Origin: JAGRKR01 sp041397725
GTDB taxonomy: Bacteria > Pseudomonadota > Alphaproteobacteria > Rhizobiales > Hyphomicrobiaceae
Length of the DNA: 64,000 bases
Reading direction: 5' to 3'
Assembly (NCBI GenBank): GCA_041397725.1
Contig: JAWKVZ010000003.1
Span: 1-64,000 of the forward strand
Made by a program: the position numbers and the translations under genes. The notes below the pieces were generated by a model, which saw nothing but the letters and a program-made list of their open reading frames with translations, searched no databases and was not told the DNA's origin. Each line of letters opens with the position of its first letter. The stretch's first letter is position 1. This document shows positions 7,947 through 16,880 of the stretch, one piece after another.

Positions 7947-10430
7947 TCAGCGCCAATCGCGCGCTCGCGAGATCACGCTCCGCTGGAGGCGGTGCTCCGC
8001 CGCCTCGAAGGTGAGCAGACGGCGCACGACGACAGCCAGGGCAGCCTCGATGGGCAGCCACGCGAGCGCATACGCCCATACGGCGAGCGCATAGGTCCAG
8101 CCTATGGGGGTGATGAAGATCCCGTAGACAGCGACCAGGGTCCCTATGACCTGTGTCGCCTCGGTGGCCAGGAAAAGTCTCAGACTCGGATAGGGCTTCT
8201 GCCAGAACCATCCCTGGCTACGCGTGACATAGATGGTGAGATGCCCGGCAATCAGGAGTTTGAGAAAGATGATGGTCTGCAGCATCTCGCGCGGCAGCTT
8301 CATCACCACATCGACATACCAGAACAACACGAAACTCTCGGCGACGCCGATGCCGCCGAGGCAGACAGCGAGCGTCAGCACGCGACGCATGTCCCAGCGA
8401 ACCGGATTTCTGGCCACGACGGCATTGTCGTAGGCGATCATCATGATCGGCACGTCGTTGAGGATGGCCAGAAGCACGATCATCAATGCCGTGACAGGGT
8501 AGAAGTCGAAGACCAGGATTGACAGGGTCATGAACAGGAGGATGCGGATCGTCTCGGCGATGCGATAGGTCGCGTAGCTGGTCATGCGTGCAAAAATCCG
8601 CCGCGCTTCGGCGATCGCCATCGTGATCACCGCAAGCCCTGCCCCCGTGAGCACGACATCCGCGGCAGCACGTGCGGCATCCGTGGCGCCGCTAACCGCA
8701 ATCCCTGCATCGGCCTGCTTCAGAGCCGGGGCGTCGTTGATGCCGTCCCCGGTCATTGCGACGATATGGTCGTCTGCCTGCAGCAGCCTGACGATCTGGA
8801 ATTTGTGCTCCGGAAGTACGCGCGCCACACCGTCCGCCTGCTCGATGCGCATGGCGATCTCGTTGTCGCGGGCATGGTCGAAGAGTGCGGCGGCGGACTG
8901 TATGTTCGTCCCGAGCCGGAGCTGCCCGGCAATCTGACGGGCGATCGCCTCGTGATCCCCGGTGATCATCTTGATGGAAAGCCCCATCTCTCGCGCGCGG
9001 TTGATGGTTTCGGCCGCGTCCTCTCGCGGCGGATCGAAGATGGGGAGCAACCCGAGCAGGTGCCATGCGCCGCCCTCGGCGCAACTCGCGACCGCAATCG
9101 CCCTGTAGCCGTCCCTGGCCAGTTGCTCGACCTCGGCCTCGGTTCGAGCGCGCAGGCTCTCTGGTGGTGACACCAGGTCCAGAATGACTTGTGGCGCCCC
9201 CTTGCTGACGCTCATTGCCGTCCCGTTCCGCTCGACCTTCGCTTCCGTACGCTTCGTCATCGGATCGAAGGGCGTGAACGACAGCAGTTCGTATGACAAA
9301 CCGTTCTCGTCGTCCCCGCTCGCGGCGAGGACGGCTGCATCGATTGCATCCGGATCGGTGCGATTGCTCGCAAGGGAGGCTGCTCGTCTCAAGTCCTCCA
9401 CCGAGACACCCTCGCAGGGGCGCGGATCGGCAATGGTGAGCCTATTCGCTGTGAGTGTACCGGTCTTGTCGGCGCACAAGACATCGACGCCGGCGAGTTC
9501 CTCGATGGCGACGAGCCGCGAGACGATGGCTTTCATTCGGGCAAGCCGCTCGGCACCGACAGCCATGGTCACGGAGAGGACCGCGGGAAGTGCCGCCGGA
9601 ATTGCCGCGACGGTCAGGATCAGGGCGAACTGAAGCGCCGCGAGGAAGGAGGATTGGCGGAAAAGGGACACGACGAGGATCATCACGACCAGCCCCAGCG
9701 TGCCCAGGATCAGAAAGTTGCCGATGCCGAGTATCGCGCGTTGGAAGTGGGACGTGGTCCCGGCCTTCTGCACAAGGCTGGCGGTCTTGCCGAAATAGGT
9801 TCGCATGCCCGTGGATGTCACAACCCCGGTCATCTCGCCGAGTTTGACGACAGACCCGGAATACGCCGTCTCACCCGCCTTCTTCTCGACGGGAAGTGAC
9901 TCGCCCGTCAGCGCCGACTCGTCGACACTGAGATAGCTTCCGCGCACGAGCCGGACGTCCGCGGGCGTGATGTTGCCGAGGCGCAGAGACACGACATCGC
10001 CCGTGACCAGGTCGCGGGCCGCACAGGATTGCCATCGTCCGTCGCGCAAGACACGCGCCGTCAAGGCCAGTCGCTTCTTCAACAACTCGATGGCAGCGTC
10101 TGCCTTGCTCTCTTGCCAGTAGCCGACAACGGCATTCACAAGCAGCAGGGTGGAGATGATGATGAAGTCCGACCAGTCGCCGAGGAGGGCCGACAAAGCC
10201 GCCGCCGCCTCGATCATCCAAGGTATTGGTCCCCAGACGTAGCGCAGCAGCCGCTCCAGAACGCCCACCCGCTTCTCGATCAGGGCATTCGGACCGTCTC
10301 TGCGAAGCCGCTGCGCGGCTTCTGCGCTGGTCAGCCCGCTCTCCATATCCGTCTGTTGCTCTTGGGCATGCCCCCCTGTTGGACTGCCGCTGGCTATTTC
10401 GTTTGCCCCAGGCTCAGACGCGCGGTTCAC
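7947..10430 (-). CDS. P-type plasma-membrane proton ATPase (P3A type)
   Basis: An 827-residue P-type ATPase of the proton-efflux subgroup, which would pump H+ out at the expense of ATP. It has the N-terminal cation-ATPase domain, the TGES actuator loop near residue 176, the phosphorylation motif DKTGTLT near 321, the hinge MTGDGINDAPALK and about ten membrane segments. The heavy-metal CPC motif is absent; the fourth membrane helix reads AAIPAALPAV, as in H+-ATPases. The GTG start overlaps the stop of the upstream SpoIIAA-like gene (GTGA) and follows GAGGAG; an ATG 28 codons later is the alternative. It is last in a stress operon, where acid or low-energy tolerance is a reasonable role. Confidence 0.88.
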   Translation of the reverse strand: MNRASEPGANEIASGSPTGGHAQEQQTDMESGLTSAEAAQRLRRDGPNALIEKRVGVLERLLRYVWGPIPWMIEAAAALSALLGDWSDFIIISTLLLVNAVVGYWQESKADAAIELLKKRLALTARVLRDGRWQSCAARDLVTGDVVSLRLGNITPADVRLVRGSYLSVDESALTGESLPVEKKAGETAYSGSVVKLGEMTGVVTSTGMRTYFGKTASLVQKAGTTSHFQRAILGIGNFLILGTLGLVVMILVVSLFRQSSFLAALQFALILTVAAIPAALPAVLSVTMAVGAERLARMKAIVSRLVAIEELAGVDVLCADKTGTLTANRLTIADPRPCEGVSVEDLRRAASLASNRTDPDAIDAAVLAASGDDENGLSYELLSFTPFDPMTKRTEAKVERNGTAMSVSKGAPQVILDLVSPPESLRARTEAEVEQLARDGYRAIAVASCAEGGAWHLLGLLPIFDPPREDAAETINRAREMGLSIKMITGDHEAIARQIAGQLRLGTNIQSAAALFDHARDNEIAMRIEQADGVARVLPEHKFQIVRLLQADDHIVAMTGDGINDAPALKQADAGIAVSGATDAARAAADVVLTGAGLAVITMAIAEARRIFARMTSYATYRIAETIRILLFMTLSILVFDFYPVTALMIVLLAILNDVPIMMIAYDNAVVARNPVRWDMRRVLTLAVCLGGIGVAESFVLFWYVDVVMKLPREMLQTIIFLKLLIAGHLTIYVTRSQGWFWQKPYPSLRLFLATEATQVIGTLVAVYGIFITPIGWTYALAVWAYALAWLPIEAALAVVVRRLLTFEAAEHRLQRSVISRARDWR

Positions 10431-10804
10431 GCCACGGTCTCCTCGGTATGGATCCAGCTTCTCGCGCTCTTGCAGTCGGCAACCGGGAAGACCTTCACGG
10501 GGTGATGAAAGAACGGCGCGAAGAGGCGGACCGCATCGGCGATCCAGCCGGCGTCCGTAACGACCGCGATGCGTCCGAAGGCGTTCCAGCGCGACAGACC
10601 GAGCTTCAGATCGGCCCACGCCGCACCAGCCGTCAGCCCATCGAAGTCGGGACCGAGAAAGCAGAAGAGCCGGATGTGCTCATGCTTGGCGATCCGTGCT
10701 TCCACCTCGGGAATCAGCACATCGCGATAGTCCTCGGATGTAACCCGGCCCGTGCCGGAAACGGCGAGGATCGTGTCGGGATAGTCCTTCAGAATCTCGA
10801 TCAT
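10427..10804 (-). CDS. SpoIIAA-like (STAS-fold) protein
   Basis: A 125-residue soluble protein of the SpoIIAA-like family (formerly DUF3478), with the typical core KHEHIRLFCFLGPDFDGLTAG and WNAFGRIAVVTD. The family adopts a STAS-like fold and has no assigned reaction; members often lie in stress operons. The ATG follows AGGAGCGAGAAAC. The stop overlaps the ATPase start, so the two are probably translationally coupled. Confidence 0.8.
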   Translation of the reverse strand: MIEILKDYPDTILAVSGTGRVTSEDYRDVLIPEVEARIAKHEHIRLFCFLGPDFDGLTAGAAWADLKLGLSRWNAFGRIAVVTDAGWIADAVRLFAPFFHHPVKVFPVADCKSARSWIHTEETVA

Positions 10805-10835
10805 GTTTCTCGCTCCTGATGGTCGCGTCCCTCCG

Positions 10836-11978
10836 TCACGGTTGCCCCTGTCGAGATGCATTCGCAATGATCCAGGTGGCGATCCCGGGCCACGTCTCGG
10901 CAAGCGTGCGCCGCCCCATGAAAAGTCCAATGTGTCCCCCCGGAACGAGCGCCTTCTGGACCCCGGACGGCGCGGTCCCGACGAGAGACTCGGCCGCAAA
11001 GACCTGCTCTTGTGGCGTGATGTCGTCCTCCTGGCCCGCCAGCAGGAACACCGGCGACGAGATCTTGCGGAGAGACAACCTTTGGCCGAGCCCGACGAAT
11101 GTGCCTTGGGCCAGCCTGTTTTCTTTGAACAGCAGCCGGATCGCCTGGAGATAGTAGCGGCCCGGCAGGTCGATTGGGTTCTCGTACCAGCGCTCGAACC
11201 GCTCCGTTCGCTCGATGTAGGACCGGTCCTCGATGTGCTCGTAGAGATCGATGAACTTGCCGAAGTACTGCTCACCGGGGTGCATACTCTTCCAGCCGGC
11301 CAGCATGCTCTGCCCGAGCATGCGTCCGCCACCAGCGGCAACCATGTCCTCGTAGAAGCTCATCGGCAGCTCGTGGGCGATCCGCTTGATCGCTCCAGAG
11401 CCTTCGTCCGTGTCGATCGGTGCTCCGGCGAGAACGAGTGTGGCCACCTTCCGCGGAAAGCGGCTTGCATACATCGCCGACATCCAGCCGCCCTGACAAA
11501 GGCCGACAAGGTTCACCAACCCGCCGAGGTCGTCGACGGCGACGTTGATCTCGGCCAGATACTTGTCGATATCATAGTCACGCATCTGCGGCGTGGCCGA
11601 CTTCCAGTCCGCCACCAGGACGCGCTTCAGCCCTGCTTCGAGCAGTGTTGCGACCAGGCTTTGCCCCTCGGCATGGTCGGCGATCGTGGCGCTATGTCCG
11701 GCGTAAGGTGCGTCGATCAGTGTCGGAATGGCGCTGGCTGGCGGGCTGGAACGCGAAAAGTCACGCAGGACCATGGTGTCGAGTTCGAGCACGGACCGAT
11801 TGTCCGTCACCCACGCCGGGGGCGGAGGTGCCTCGATCCGTCCGGCCTCGACGAGGTACTTCATGTTGTCCTGGACTAGCTTGAGACCGGTCTCCTCCAT
11901 CTCGATGGCAGCAGCGAGTGGCCAGAACCAAGGAACCGAGTGCTCTCTGCAGGGGCGTCGCACCGGTGAATCAGTCAT
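10836..11978 (-). CDS. PhaC-like alpha/beta hydrolase
   Basis: A 380-residue alpha/beta-hydrolase-fold protein related to polyhydroxyalkanoate synthases and intracellular depolymerases. The nucleophile elbow is GLCQGG, with Cys in the place of the usual Ser, as in PhaC. The Asp (GQEDDITP) and His (PGGHIGLFMG) of the triad are visible. It is shorter than class I PhaC (about 580 residues). The ATG at 11978 follows AAAAGGACC, better than the ATG at 11996. A phaC-like gene beside pta and ackA recalls the phbC2-ptA-ackA operon of Sinorhizobium meliloti. Whether it polymerises or hydrolyses cannot be told here. Confidence 0.75.
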   Translation of the reverse strand: MTDSPVRRPCREHSVPWFWPLAAAIEMEETGLKLVQDNMKYLVEAGRIEAPPPPAWVTDNRSVLELDTMVLRDFSRSSPPASAIPTLIDAPYAGHSATIADHAEGQSLVATLLEAGLKRVLVADWKSATPQMRDYDIDKYLAEINVAVDDLGGLVNLVGLCQGGWMSAMYASRFPRKVATLVLAGAPIDTDEGSGAIKRIAHELPMSFYEDMVAAGGGRMLGQSMLAGWKSMHPGEQYFGKFIDLYEHIEDRSYIERTERFERWYENPIDLPGRYYLQAIRLLFKENRLAQGTFVGLGQRLSLRKISSPVFLLAGQEDDITPQEQVFAAESLVGTAPSGVQKALVPGGHIGLFMGRRTLAETWPGIATWIIANASRQGQP

Positions 11979-12031
11979 CAGGTCGGTCCTTTTCATATTG
12001 AACGCGCCTGCCGCCGACGCTGGCGGCCCCC

Positions 12032-12277
12032 TCAGCCGTCCAAGGTCTTGCGCCTCTTCTCGTACTCGGCCAGATCGATCTCCCCCTTGGCGAGCCGCTC
12101 ATCCAGAATTTCCCGAGGGGATCGCGCGGGTTTCGACGTTCCTCCCTGGCCGGTCGGGCGGATCACGACGAAAAGAATGATCGCGATCAGGAGCGCAAAG
12201 GGCAGCCACATCGTCAGGGACCCGAATGGCATGAGCCACCAGTGCCCTCCAAACCAACCCGTCCATTCGTCGTGCAT
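12032..12277 (-). CDS. Small SHOCT-domain membrane protein
   Basis: An 81-residue protein with one transmembrane helix (WLPFALLIAIILFVVI) and a C-terminal SHOCT motif (PREILDERLAKGEIDLAEYEKRR). SHOCT is a short oligomerisation domain with no enzymatic activity. The ATG at 12277 follows GGAGGC; a TTG one codon earlier is possible. It lies between ackA and the PhaC-like gene in the same operon. Confidence 0.8.
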   Translation of the reverse strand: MHDEWTGWFGGHWWLMPFGSLTMWLPFALLIAIILFVVIRPTGQGGTSKPARSPREILDERLAKGEIDLAEYEKRRKTLDG

Positions 12278-12313
12278 CAATTCAAGCCTCCATTCGAGCA
12301 GGGCGCCGCAGGC

Positions 12314-13510
12314 TTACGACGTTCCGGATGCCAGCTTGATCAGGGTTGCCTTGGTGTGCCGGGCGACGATCAGTTCCTCGTCCGTCCCGACCACCCAAGC
12401 CGATACCCGGCTCCCGCGCCTGCTGATGCGCTCTGCGTGCCGGTTGTTGGCAGCCTCGTCGATCTCGATCCCGAGCCATGCCGACCGCGCGCAGATCATG
12501 CTCCGGACCGCGGCCGAATGCTCGCCTATGCCGGCGGTGAAGACGAGTGCATCGAGACCGCCAAGTGCCGCGGCGAGACCGCCGAGTTCTATGCATGCGC
12601 GGTAGACGAAGAGTTCGACGGCCTCCTGAGCCTCAGGCCACACACTTCCGATCAATGTGCGCATGTCCCCGCTCAGGCCAGAAACCCCCATGAGGCCGCT
12701 TTGTGTGTAGAGCATCGCCTCGAGCTCAGAGACGCTCAGGCCGCGCTCGCGGAGCAACCAGATCAGCAGCCCGGCGTCGAGTTCTCCCGGCCGTGTTCCC
12801 ATGACCAGACCGCTCAGGGCACTGAACCCCATGGTGGTAGCGATGCTTCGACCGGCCTGGAGTGCGCAGAGGCTGGCTCCGCTGCCGAGATGGGCGACGA
12901 CGGTGCGCCCCTGCGCTGCTCGAGGGGAGAGGGATGCGAGGCGGCCCGCTATATGTTCGTAGGACAGCCCATGAAACCCGTAGCGCCGCGCTCCCGCGTC
13001 GGTGAGGTGGCGCGGCAGTCCATAGATTTCGGCAACACGCGGCAGGGTGCGGTGGAACGCGGTATCGAAGCAGGCGACTTGCGGGAGCGACGGATACAAT
13101 CGCGACACCGCATCGATCGGTGCGAGGTTCCTTGGTTGATGCAGGGGGGCTAGTGGAACGAGCGACCTGAGAGCGGCGAGCCGCTCCGCTGTCACGAGGA
13201 CCGGTCCGGTATGCTCAAGCCCACCGAGTGCTACGCGGTGCCCGACCGCCCATAGGAGACGATCACCGAGTTCCGCTCGGAGCCACTGCATGAGGTCTTC
13301 GACGATCCCGTGAGGGGTCGCGCGTCCTGACGCCAGACGCTGCGTTCCGGCCGACTGTCTGCTATCGGGACCCCGGATCGTGATTATCGCACCGCCCTCG
13401 CATGTGTCGGCCTCGCCCTTGAAACGCAACGTGAGGTCACACGCATAGAGCGCAAACTTGATGCTCGACGATCCCGCATTCACAACCAGGATATCACCCG
13501 CGCTATCCAT
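12314..13510 (-). CDS. ackA: Acetate kinase
   Basis: Catalyses acetyl phosphate + ADP to acetate + ATP. The 398-residue protein has the N-terminal ASKHA motif VVNAGSSSIKFALY, the RVALGG substrate region, FDTAFH, RRYGFHGLSYEH, AHLGSGASL and FTAGIGEHS, all in family order. It starts four bases after the stop of the phosphotransacetylase gene, its metabolic partner, so the pair forms a substrate-level ATP-yielding branch from acetyl-CoA. A GTG 12 bases earlier overlaps the pta stop and is an alternative start. Confidence 0.93.
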   Translation of the reverse strand: MDSAGDILVVNAGSSSIKFALYACDLTLRFKGEADTCEGGAIITIRGPDSRQSAGTQRLASGRATPHGIVEDLMQWLRAELGDRLLWAVGHRVALGGLEHTGPVLVTAERLAALRSLVPLAPLHQPRNLAPIDAVSRLYPSLPQVACFDTAFHRTLPRVAEIYGLPRHLTDAGARRYGFHGLSYEHIAGRLASLSPRAAQGRTVVAHLGSGASLCALQAGRSIATTMGFSALSGLVMGTRPGELDAGLLIWLLRERGLSVSELEAMLYTQSGLMGVSGLSGDMRTLIGSVWPEAQEAVELFVYRACIELGGLAAALGGLDALVFTAGIGEHSAAVRSMICARSAWLGIEIDEAANNRHAERISRRGSRVSAWVVGTDEELIVARHTKATLIKLASGTS

Positions 13511-13514
13511 GATG

Positions 13515-14960
13515 TCACTCACCGGCCAGGGCTGCCATTCTTGCCTTCCCCGCACTCTGCCCTGCGTGCGTCTGCAGCACGGCGACCGCTGCGGACGCCA
13601 GGCGGCTGTGGGTATCGTCAGCGCGGCTGGTCAGAATGATCGGGACCCGAGCACCAACGACGATGCCGGCCCCCTCGGCATCGGCTAGATATTCGAGTTG
13701 CTTTGCGAGCATGTTCCCGGCTTCGAGATCCGGAACGACGAGGATGTCGGCGCGCCCTGCCACCTCAGATCGAATGTGCTTGATCTCAGCTGCCTCGGCG
13801 CTGACGGCATTATCGAAGGCAAGCGGCCCGTCGACGATGCCGCCGACGATCTGCCCCCGCTCCGCCATCTTGCTCAGGGCCGCCGCCTCGAGTGTCGAGT
13901 GGATGCCGGGCGTGACGGTCTCGACAGCGGACAGCACAGCGACACGCGGCGTCTCTATTCCGATCGCGTGCGCCAAATCGATTGCATTCTGGACGATGTC
14001 GCGTTTCGCCTCCAGGTCAGGATAGATGTTGATTGCGGCATCCGTGACGAGAAGCGGTCTCGCGTAGGTTGGAACATCCATTACGAAGACATGGCTGACC
14101 CTGCGCTCGGCGCGCAAATTGGGCTTCCCCGCCACGATCGCGTGCATGAGGACATCGGTATGGAGATCGCCTTTCATCAGCGCTTTAACAGCGCCCGAGA
14201 GGACCAACTCCACACCTCTCGCCGCCGCATCCTCCGCGGTCGGGGCATCGACGATCTGATAACAGTCGATATTGCGGCCAGCCTTGTACGCGGCGCTTCG
14301 AATTGAGCCGGCCGGACCGACGAGCCTCGGGATGATGAGGCCAGCTTCCGCAGCCTCGACAGCGCCGCTCAGCGAGACGCTATCGACGGGGTAGATGATT
14401 GCAGTCGGAAGCGCCTCGTAGTCCTGCGCCATTCGAACGAGGCGCCTGTGATGAAAGCCGCGCGCCTCGGACCTGACCTCCGGCAACGCGAGGCGTGGCC
14501 GCCGAATTTTGCCGGTTGGCGGGATCACCTGGACCGTGCCTTCCATCAGGCTTTTGCCGTCTGCGCCGAGCAGGCGGCATTCGAGCGTGACCAGACGGCG
14601 TGCGCTGTCCTTGTCTCGTACCGTGACGACGACACTCACCGTTTCACCGAAAGCGATCGGGGTGTGAAAGCGCAGGTCCTGCCCGACATAGACCGTGCCG
14701 CTCCCCGGCAACTCGGTCTCGATGAGGATCGACAGGAGCACCGGTCCCCACATGGCGATGCCAGCTCCATCTCGAAACTGACCGGCATCGACCTGCTCGT
14801 CGCCAACGCGCGCTGACACGACGGTGCCCGACATGACGGCAATGAGTTCGTCGTCGTGCCACGACACTGTCCGTGTCAGGGTGGCGCTGTCTCCGACCTT
14901 GATTTCGGCGAACGTCTTGTTTTCGACCGTCCCGACCGAAGTGCGTGTGCTGCAATGCAT
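13515..14960 (-). CDS. pta: MaoC-like/phosphate acetyltransferase fusion
   Basis: A 481-residue two-domain enzyme. Residues 1-140 form a MaoC-like hot-dog domain (FAEIKVGDSATLTRTVS...DGAGIAMWGPVLLSIL), a fold used by acyl-CoA hydratases. The remainder is a phosphate acetyl/butyryltransferase domain converting acyl-CoA + Pi to acyl phosphate (LKALMKGDLHTD, RRVSHVFVMDVP, LLVTDAAINIYPDL, ADILVVPDLEAGN). Such fusions are annotated as bifunctional enoyl-CoA hydratase/phosphate acetyltransferase. It precedes ackA. The ATG at 14960 lies 10 bp after the hdeD-like stop; an ATG 21 codons earlier would overlap that gene. Confidence 0.88.
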   Translation of the reverse strand: MHCSTRTSVGTVENKTFAEIKVGDSATLTRTVSWHDDELIAVMSGTVVSARVGDEQVDAGQFRDGAGIAMWGPVLLSILIETELPGSGTVYVGQDLRFHTPIAFGETVSVVVTVRDKDSARRLVTLECRLLGADGKSLMEGTVQVIPPTGKIRRPRLALPEVRSEARGFHHRRLVRMAQDYEALPTAIIYPVDSVSLSGAVEAAEAGLIIPRLVGPAGSIRSAAYKAGRNIDCYQIVDAPTAEDAAARGVELVLSGAVKALMKGDLHTDVLMHAIVAGKPNLRAERRVSHVFVMDVPTYARPLLVTDAAINIYPDLEAKRDIVQNAIDLAHAIGIETPRVAVLSAVETVTPGIHSTLEAAALSKMAERGQIVGGIVDGPLAFDNAVSAEAAEIKHIRSEVAGRADILVVPDLEAGNMLAKQLEYLADAEGAGIVVGARVPIILTSRADDTHSRLASAAVAVLQTHAGQSAGKARMAALAGE

Positions 14961-14970
14961 GGGGACACCA

Positions 14971-15567
14971 TCACCGGTCGAGGTGGGCGCCAACCGCAGC
15001 GAGTACGAGCCCGAGCCCGGCAAAGCCCAGATTCAGGCCAAGAACGAGCCCAAGGAACCAAGTCGCGGTCTGTGGCCAACCGATAAGCACGAGCCCCACG
15101 AGCAGGAAATCGACCACCGCGCTGCCAAGCAGCCATGGCCAATGTCGCGTCTGCGCGCGAAGCTCGTAGGCCATTGCCGCCATGCCGAGACCATGAGCGA
15201 TGAAGTAGGCGATCATGACCATGGTCAGGCTCAATTCGCCTGCGAGTGGCTGCAGCGCGATCAACAGTCCGACGATGCCGACGAGGAGAGAGAGAACGAA
15301 CGCATGCCAATGGCCGGGTCCCCGTCGCGCGCTCAGAGCGGCGAGAATGCCGAACAGACCTGACGCAAAGAGTATCCAGCCTATCAGAACCACCGTGACG
15401 AACGTTCCGATCGCCGGAAGCACGGCGAGGACCGCACCGACAAGAACCATCGCTGCGCCTTCGACCGAGTAGCGCTTCCAGTGCGCCCTCAGCGACCGTC
15501 TCGCCCGCGCTTCGATTGCACCGTTGACCTGCTGACGAGCCGGCTTGTTGATGTAGGGGACGCTCAT
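14971..15567 (-). CDS. HdeD-like (DUF308) membrane protein
   Basis: A 198-residue integral membrane protein with about six hydrophobic helices beginning at VEGAAMVLVGAVLAVLPAIG, matching the HdeD/DUF308 family; HdeD is linked to acid resistance in enteric bacteria. The ATG follows ACGGAGGCC. It is first in the minus-strand operon, consistent with a general stress operon ending in a proton pump. The specific function is unproven. Confidence 0.82.
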   Translation of the reverse strand: MSVPYINKPARQQVNGAIEARARRSLRAHWKRYSVEGAAMVLVGAVLAVLPAIGTFVTVVLIGWILFASGLFGILAALSARRGPGHWHAFVLSLLVGIVGLLIALQPLAGELSLTMVMIAYFIAHGLGMAAMAYELRAQTRHWPWLLGSAVVDFLLVGLVLIGWPQTATWFLGLVLGLNLGFAGLGLVLAAVGAHLDR

Positions 15568-16202
15568 GGTCGGCCTCCGTTTGTGAGCCGTGAAGATCGC
15601 ACCGCCTCACGCACACACGGGGGCAGCGCCGACGCGGGGGTGCGCCCGGCCATCATGGGTGGGGTATGATTGATGGACCGGGCGCAGGCTGCGACGCTGG
15701 CTGCAGAGGTAGGGGGCGGGTCTGCGTCGCAGCCTAAGGGACTCTCGTGGTCTGCTCACCGCCACACGGCGCGACGGAACGCGGGTCGAGCCGCGGCTGG
15801 CACCGCAGTGCGCGGCCTGCAATAGCTGCGCAGATGATCGAAGCCCGGTTGCGCTGTCATAGCCATCTCTCCTGCACGATCGCCGCGATCCCAGGCGCAG
15901 CCAGCAAGTTGCTGAGAGCCTTTGTGATCTGCCATCAACGCTAGCAGGAGCGAGATTGCCGCAACATGGAGCGCACTATACGATTCCCCAATCGTCGGCA
16001 TGGCCCTTGAGGCATGGCCGCCTCCGTCAGAGATCAAGGCAGCGCCTCACACCAAGATTACAAAATTGTATAGGCTTGGCCATGTTGCCAGTACCTTGCC
16101 GGGACTAGTGTGGCTTTCGGCGTCGGTGCGCTATGAAGCTGGGCTTGAGCTGGCCGGCATTCCTCTCCGGAGCCATAGCACCGCAATGCGAGCGGACAGA
16201 TC
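15568..16202. promoter_or_regulatory. Divergent intergenic region between hdeD-like gene and response regulator
   Basis: This 635 bp region has no convincing gene. It must hold promoters for both directions. The clearest structure is the dyad ACGATT-CCCC-AATCGT at 15980-15995. A short ACAA-AA-TTGT dyad lies near 16060. I found no clean FNR/FixK site; TGAT-N5-ATCA near 15928 has the wrong spacing. Confidence 0.5.
15980..15995. promoter_or_regulatory. Dyad ACGATTCCCCAATCGT, candidate operator
   Basis: Perfect 6-bp arms separated by CCCC lie in the divergent promoter region, about 200 bp before the response-regulator gene. It could bind the neighbouring OmpR-type regulator or another dimeric factor. 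Symmetry and location are the only support. Confidence 0.4.
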
Positions 16203-16880
16203 ATGAAGTGCTTGCTGATCGAAGACGATCGGGAGACCGCCTCTTACGTCAAGTGCGGCCTGGAGCAACAGGGCCACATCGTGGACCATACGAGCGATGG
16301 CGGCGAGGGCCTGCTTCTTGCAGCGGATCAGAGCTACAGTGTGCTCATCATCGATCGCATGCTCCCGAGCAACGATGGGCTTTCCATCGTCAAGATGCTG
16401 CGTAGCGCCGGCATCAAGACGCCGGCTCTCTTCCTTACGGCGATCGGCGGCATCGATGACAGGGTCGCCGGGCTCGAGGCGGGCGGCGACGACTACTTGG
16501 TCAAGCCCTTTTCGTTCTCCGAGCTCCTCGCTCGCCTGAATGCCCTGGCCCGCCGTCCACCCATGCAGGATGCGGAAGCCCTGCTGATGGTGTGCGACTT
16601 GGAGCTCGACAGGCTGCGCCGCACCGTGAAGCGCCAGGGGCAGCGCATCGAGCTCCAACCGCGCGAGTTTGCGCTCCTCGAATACCTCATGCTGAATGCG
16701 GGCCGGCTCGTCACCAAGACCATGCTCCTTGAGCACGTCTGGGATTTCCATTTCGATCCGAAGACCAATATCGTCGAGACCCACATCAGCCGGCTGCGCG
16801 CCAAGGTCGACCGCAACTATGACATCGAGCTGATCAGGACAGTGCGTGGCTCTGGATATATGATAAGTGCACCCGACTAG
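16203..16880 (+). CDS. OmpR/PhoB-family response regulator
   Basis: A 225-residue two-component regulator. The receiver domain has the acidic pair (IEDDRE), the phospho-acceptor Asp in IIDRMLP, the conserved Thr/Ser region (LFLTAIG) and Lys in YLVKPFSF. The C-terminal winged helix ends with TRVRGSGYM-like sequence (RTVRGSGYMI). It overlaps the kinase gene by 14 bp. The protease gene downstream suggests a cell-envelope stress circuit, but the stimulus is unknown. Confidence 0.92.
   Translation: MKCLLIEDDRETASYVKCGLEQQGHIVDHTSDGGEGLLLAADQSYSVLIIDRMLPSNDGLSIVKMLRSAGIKTPALFLTAIGGIDDRVAGLEAGGDDYLVKPFSFSELLARLNALARRPPMQDAEALLMVCDLELDRLRRTVKRQGQRIELQPREFALLEYLMLNAGRLVTKTMLLEHVWDFHFDPKTNIVETHISRLRAKVDRNYDIELIRTVRGSGYMISAPD

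Noticed and set aside
15926..15940. FNR/FixK-like site TGAT-CTGCC-ATCA upstream of the hdeD-like gene
   Set aside because: The spacing is five instead of four and the outer T/A pair is lacking, so it does not meet the TTGAT-N4-ATCAA consensus.
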